DNA of 64,000 nt from Pezizomycotina sp. ARF18 (Eukaryota > Ascomycota), in contig AZLU01000026.1 of assembly GCA_002224055.1 (NCBI GenBank), positions 227,006-291,005 on the forward strand. The letters are read 5' to 3'. Position 1 is the first letter of the stretch. Every line of letters starts with the position of its first letter. Under the pieces are notes generated by a model that did not search any database, was not told the DNA's origin, and saw only the letters and a list, made by a program, of their open reading frames with translations. Positions 60,466 to 64,000 of this stretch are shown here, one piece after another. The position numbers were made by a program, and so were the translations under genes.

Positions 60466-61331
60466 ATGGCAGCACCTCCGATACCGAATAATTACGCGCT
60501 GCGCTTGGTCGCAGAGTCGTCAGCGAAGCCCTGTATGATTTGCTACAAGCCGTCGACGTCGGTCCTCATAACGCCGTGCCAGAAGGTAGTCACCTTACCA
60601 TCCGTACTCGTCCTTAAATGCCCTCATCCTAATTATATTTCTGATGTAACTAACTCGCTGCTATCACGATGGAGTTCGTTTAACAAAACCAATAGGACTT
60701 CTTCTACATCTGCCCAATCCACCTACAAGACCGCAACTTCGCCACCGAGTTAATAACGCCCGAAGAGGAAGCCGCAGCCGCAGAAAAAAAAAGCAGGAGG
60801 AATTAGATAAGGAATTCGAAAAGGTTAAGAAGGAATATGAAGAGAAGATGAAGAAAAAAGAGTAGAGGAAGAGGCCAAGATGAAGGAGAAAGAAGAAAGG
60901 AAGGATAAAGAGAAGGATAAAAGAAAGATGAGGATGGCGTGGCGGAGGACGAGAAGAAGCTCGCGGAGCTGGAGAAGAAGAAGGCGGAGGGAGGCGAAGG
61001 GTGGTAACGCCGCGAGTACGGCGGGAAGGTTAATCCGAAGGTTTATCAGCTTCATAGGTATGATATTTATTCAAATGGATATGGGTTTTTTTTTTTTTGT
61101 TTTTTTATAAGAACTAATGTTTGAGTGAACGCCGGCTTTTATAGGGATTTCTACAATATCCGCCTGCAGAAGCTACGCGAGAAAGCAATCGCGAAGCGGA
61201 ACATGGAACGGCTCAAGAACCCGGCTTCTTTCCCGTCCGTTCCGAAAGGCGGCCCGTATGAAGGAGGTCGTCTACACCGGAAAAGTCAACGGGACAACCG
61301 GTTTATCCTCATGAGACATAACATAACTTAA
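60466..61331 (+). CDS. VFA1: Vps4-associated protein Vfa1
   Basis: Vfa1 binds the AAA-ATPase Vps4 and regulates ESCRT-III disassembly at endosomes. The start at 60466 gives NNYALRLVAESSAKPCMICY, the family signature with a Cys-x-x-Cys pair, followed by KPSTSVLITPCQK. An intron (60584-60689) leads to DFFYICPIHLQDRNFAT, which supplies the second metal-binding Cys and His. The middle is a Lys/Glu-rich helical stretch (KEYEEKMKKKE). A second intron (about 61059-61143) precedes FYNIRLQKLREKAIAKRNME and RLKNPASFPSVPKGG, the conserved end that in the family contacts Vps4. The frame stops at 61331. Frame changes lie in the Lys/Glu-rich part. Confidence 0.9.
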
Positions 61332-64000
61332 CCGCTTTTTGTATATATATATGCAGACATAACATATCTTAACTGCTTTTGTATATACGCATGAACTCTA
61401 TATACTAAAAAAAATTTTTTTGTAAGCGTAATTTGGTATTTCGATTTTTCACGTCTTTTTTTTTTTTTTTTTTTTTTTTTGTAGCTAAGCGTCCTTTTTT
61501 CTTCGTGCACCTCAAGTAAATTTACTTTATATATACTGCTTCTACTTTGTTTAGCTTTATTTTGTTCTACGTAGATATATATAACTGCGCATATGCCTAT
61601 TGTTTGTCTGAAGGGTGTCGGTGGGAGAGGGTAACACTATAGTTAAACAGTGACACAACCCGCGGCGTTAAAAGCCTCGACCGCACTATGAGAAGGAATT
61701 ATTACTTATCTATACAAATATGCGTTCTATCAACGGGAGCAGACGTCGGCTTCAATGGCAGTTTCCGCATTTTCCCTTTACCTTTTCAACTAGTATTCTG
61801 ATATCGCGCCATTGAACGCTTCCGTAGCGGCGGTCACAGGATTTACCATCGTGGGTCGTCAAATTATTACAATTGCATAGGGAAAGAAAAAAAAAGAAGA
61901 AAAAAAACGTGAGAAAGAACGAAAGAAACGAATGAGTGGAAGGTCTCATATTTTCCGCGTGGTATTTGGGCAACTACGAATGAACAAACGGTTCAGGTTA
62001 CAGTAATGTTAATGTGTCTTTATTATACTACGGTGTTAACCAGATAAAAAAAAAAATCCGAAAAGGGTTTATAGAGAAATTCGCATTTGCACCGGCTTGT
62101 AATGTTCTGAGCAGCCTTTGGGGTTCTTTGAAGAACAAAATTCTCTAATTTGAGCTGTCCAATGCAAACATATATTTATTTATTTTAAAAAAAAAGGATA
62201 ATTTGTCTATTATATATATATATATATTAGGTATACGGCAGTCTAGGACCTATTACAAGGAGGGCATAAGTACAATGAAGCTGTGGAATACCCCTCAATT
62301 TTGAAGTATAACTGTGGTATACAATATAACGCGCTATAATAATTCATAAATTTTATATAATAGATAACCGTTAAATCTTGCCATTAGTGTGAGTAGCACA
62401 GTTCCGGGAACACTCCGAGACTAGAAATTGCGCAATAGCAATACTTAAGTAATTGATATAGAGACCCTCAATTGCGCCGTATATAACGGATACGCCCAAT
62501 TGTAGGCGCTAACCAATCTTGATGATATAGCTTCGAATCTTCGGTCTTACCCTTTATTGATTAACGAATCTTAAACATGTGTGCTAGGGTATTTTTTTTT
62601 TCTTGGACGTAAGCATACTGCAGTATCACATTCGCATTTTTCTATTTATACGCACGATTGGCATACCCCCAATAACGTACGCTCTTAAGAGGGGAAGAAA
62701 GAGGGTAAGGGGGTGTTCCTTCCGGATAGTCTGAACAAGACTAAATCTGTTAAAGTGTTCCTATCTTCTTTAGCGGAAACACCAAGTTAATGAAAGGTTG
62801 ATATGCTGGTTGCTGCAAGAAGTATGGTTTTGCATATAAATCAAGGCGGCAAAGGAATTCTTAACACTGATAGGGGGGAAGGGGATATGCATGCAGCTAA
62901 AGAACCCGCTCTTTATTTTTCCCGCCTTAAACGAAAAAAAATAATAAACAATAAAGAGAATAAAATAACCAGAGAAAAGGTAGAAGATATAATCAACTAA
63001 GATTGCGTTTTCTCAAAGTGGGAAAAGAAGGTACCGAAAAAAATAAAACTTGGAAAAACCAGTGCAGCGGGGTGGCCAGCGGGATAATCTGCAGATAGGG
63101 TAAGGGAAATACCTTGTATTATAAGACGTACCCATGGACCAGCTTGTTCGTCAAGAAAAAAAAAGGAGGGTTCATGACGCGCAGCTAGGATAGCCAGTCT
63201 TCTCGTTTGGGCGTAGTGTGCATTTTTTTTTAAACACATGCATGCCCCGCACAGCACAGGCTTTGTAATATCGAAAGCAAGGTAAACCTGTCTTCGCAGG
63301 CGACCCCTGCAAGAGATAATTGGACGCCATTGCAGCGCCGTCGAGGTCCATCAGCTGCAAGCAACGTTGCGTCAAAAAGCATCCTATAAATCTTTTTTCT
63401 TTGAAGTGCAAGGTCTGTCCGATGGAGTAACGGTTCGGGCAGATTCTTCGACGTTTATAGATTGCCACCCTAGAAATCAATTTTATTCTTATTCTTACTT
63501 ACTTGCTTGTCTTTCCCTTCTCTTTCTTTTCTTTTTTTTTTTTTCCTTCACGAAAGAAAGCAGTGTAAAAATATACTTATAATTATTCCTGCACAGCCAT
63601 ATCTCGGCTATGCTCGCTGTTGGTAGTCTCAACTGACATACCAACCAGCCCTACTGAGACGTTTTTCTCGCATAGTCCAACGACCCTCCTTTTTTTTCTT
63701 TTTTTTTTAAAGCGCTTAAGTGATCGTATTGGTCGCCCTGTAGGGCAGAGAGGCCCCACAGTGCTCGGCCGGACGCACTGACACACTCGAAGGTTGGGGC
63801 CTCCGAAAAGCGGTCAAGTGATTGGTTCATAAGACCGCCAAAAAAAACTTTAAAGCGTTAGCTTCACTAGAAAGATGAATATTTTTTTGGACGGGAAAGG
63901 TAAAGGAAAGTATTAGCGGAACCGAGCACCAACCCTATCTTTGTTGTCGAAATATCATGTCTCGGGGTGATTTTCGAATCCGAGTAACGGGTAGAGGTAG
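61332..64000. other. AT-rich region without a recognised gene
   Basis: About 2.7 kb. It contains an imperfect direct duplication right after Vfa1 (61313-61355 and 61351-61390 share 'gacataacataacttaac.gctttttgtatata'), a T-run of 27 nt at 61457-61482 and a TA tract at 62212-62228. Open frames of 60-100 codons at 62.8-63.8 kb show no domain. No tRNA or rRNA was found. Confidence 0.5.

Noticed and set aside
1-64000. tRNA, rRNA or CRISPR array
   Set aside because: I searched by eye for T-loop signatures, rRNA segments and regularly spaced direct repeats and found none that hold up. A tRNAscan-SE run would be decisive.

Overview
The window is nuclear DNA of a filamentous ascomycete (Pezizomycotina). 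The evidence is short GT-AG introns of about 60-120 bp, a heterokaryon-incompatibility (HET) gene, an annexin of the fungal type, an IQGAP/Rng2 homologue, the fungal kinetochore protein Chl4/CENP-N and a Vps4-associated Vfa1. GC-balanced gene islands alternate with AT-rich stretches full of homopolymers, TA microsatellites and decayed repeats. The class cannot be fixed from the sequence.

Layout: 0-4.2 kb holds an unresolved coding-like block and AT-rich spacer. 4.2-8.7 kb is the most unusual part: a minus-strand protein with an acidic tail that may be gasdermin-like, an intron-free full-length bacterial-type HU protein on the plus strand, and a minus-strand TPR-CHAT (caspase-like) protease. 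10.4-16.0 kb is an IQGAP/Rng2 gene. 17.5-18.2 kb is a Tc1/mariner transposase relic, followed by a membrane-protein gene of unknown role. 23.1-26.8 kb is a kinesin-8 gene interrupted by a 618-N assembly gap. 28.1-30.0 kb is NAD-dependent malic enzyme and 31.1-32.9 kb an annexin. 33-39.5 kb is a gene-poor region with a degenerate repeat family. 39.5-42.0 kb is a HET-domain gene, 42.3-43.9 kb Chl4/CENP-N, and 44.3-45.6 kb a divergent MYG1 nuclease gene. 45.6-55.6 kb is AT-rich and holds two copies of a head-to-head gene pair: a minus-strand unknown and a plus-strand secreted-looking protein. 55.9-61.3 kb is a compact run of small genes: a DUF1640/CCDC90 mitochondrial protein, an unresolved block, a coiled-coil unknown, a YCII-domain protein and Vfa1. 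No gene was found in 61.3-64 kb.

Nearly every recognisable gene, including conserved housekeeping ones, needs one or more single-base frame changes to read through. This pattern fits uncorrected indels in a long-read assembly better than mass pseudogenisation, so CDS coordinates here are gene spans and not clean reading frames.

In function, the conserved genes cover cytokinesis and mitosis (IQGAP, kinesin-8, Chl4), mitochondrial or central metabolism (malic enzyme, DUF1640, MYG1, YCII) and endosomal sorting (Vfa1). The accessory genes (TPR-CHAT plus possible gasdermin, HET) point to regulated cell death and non-self recognition.
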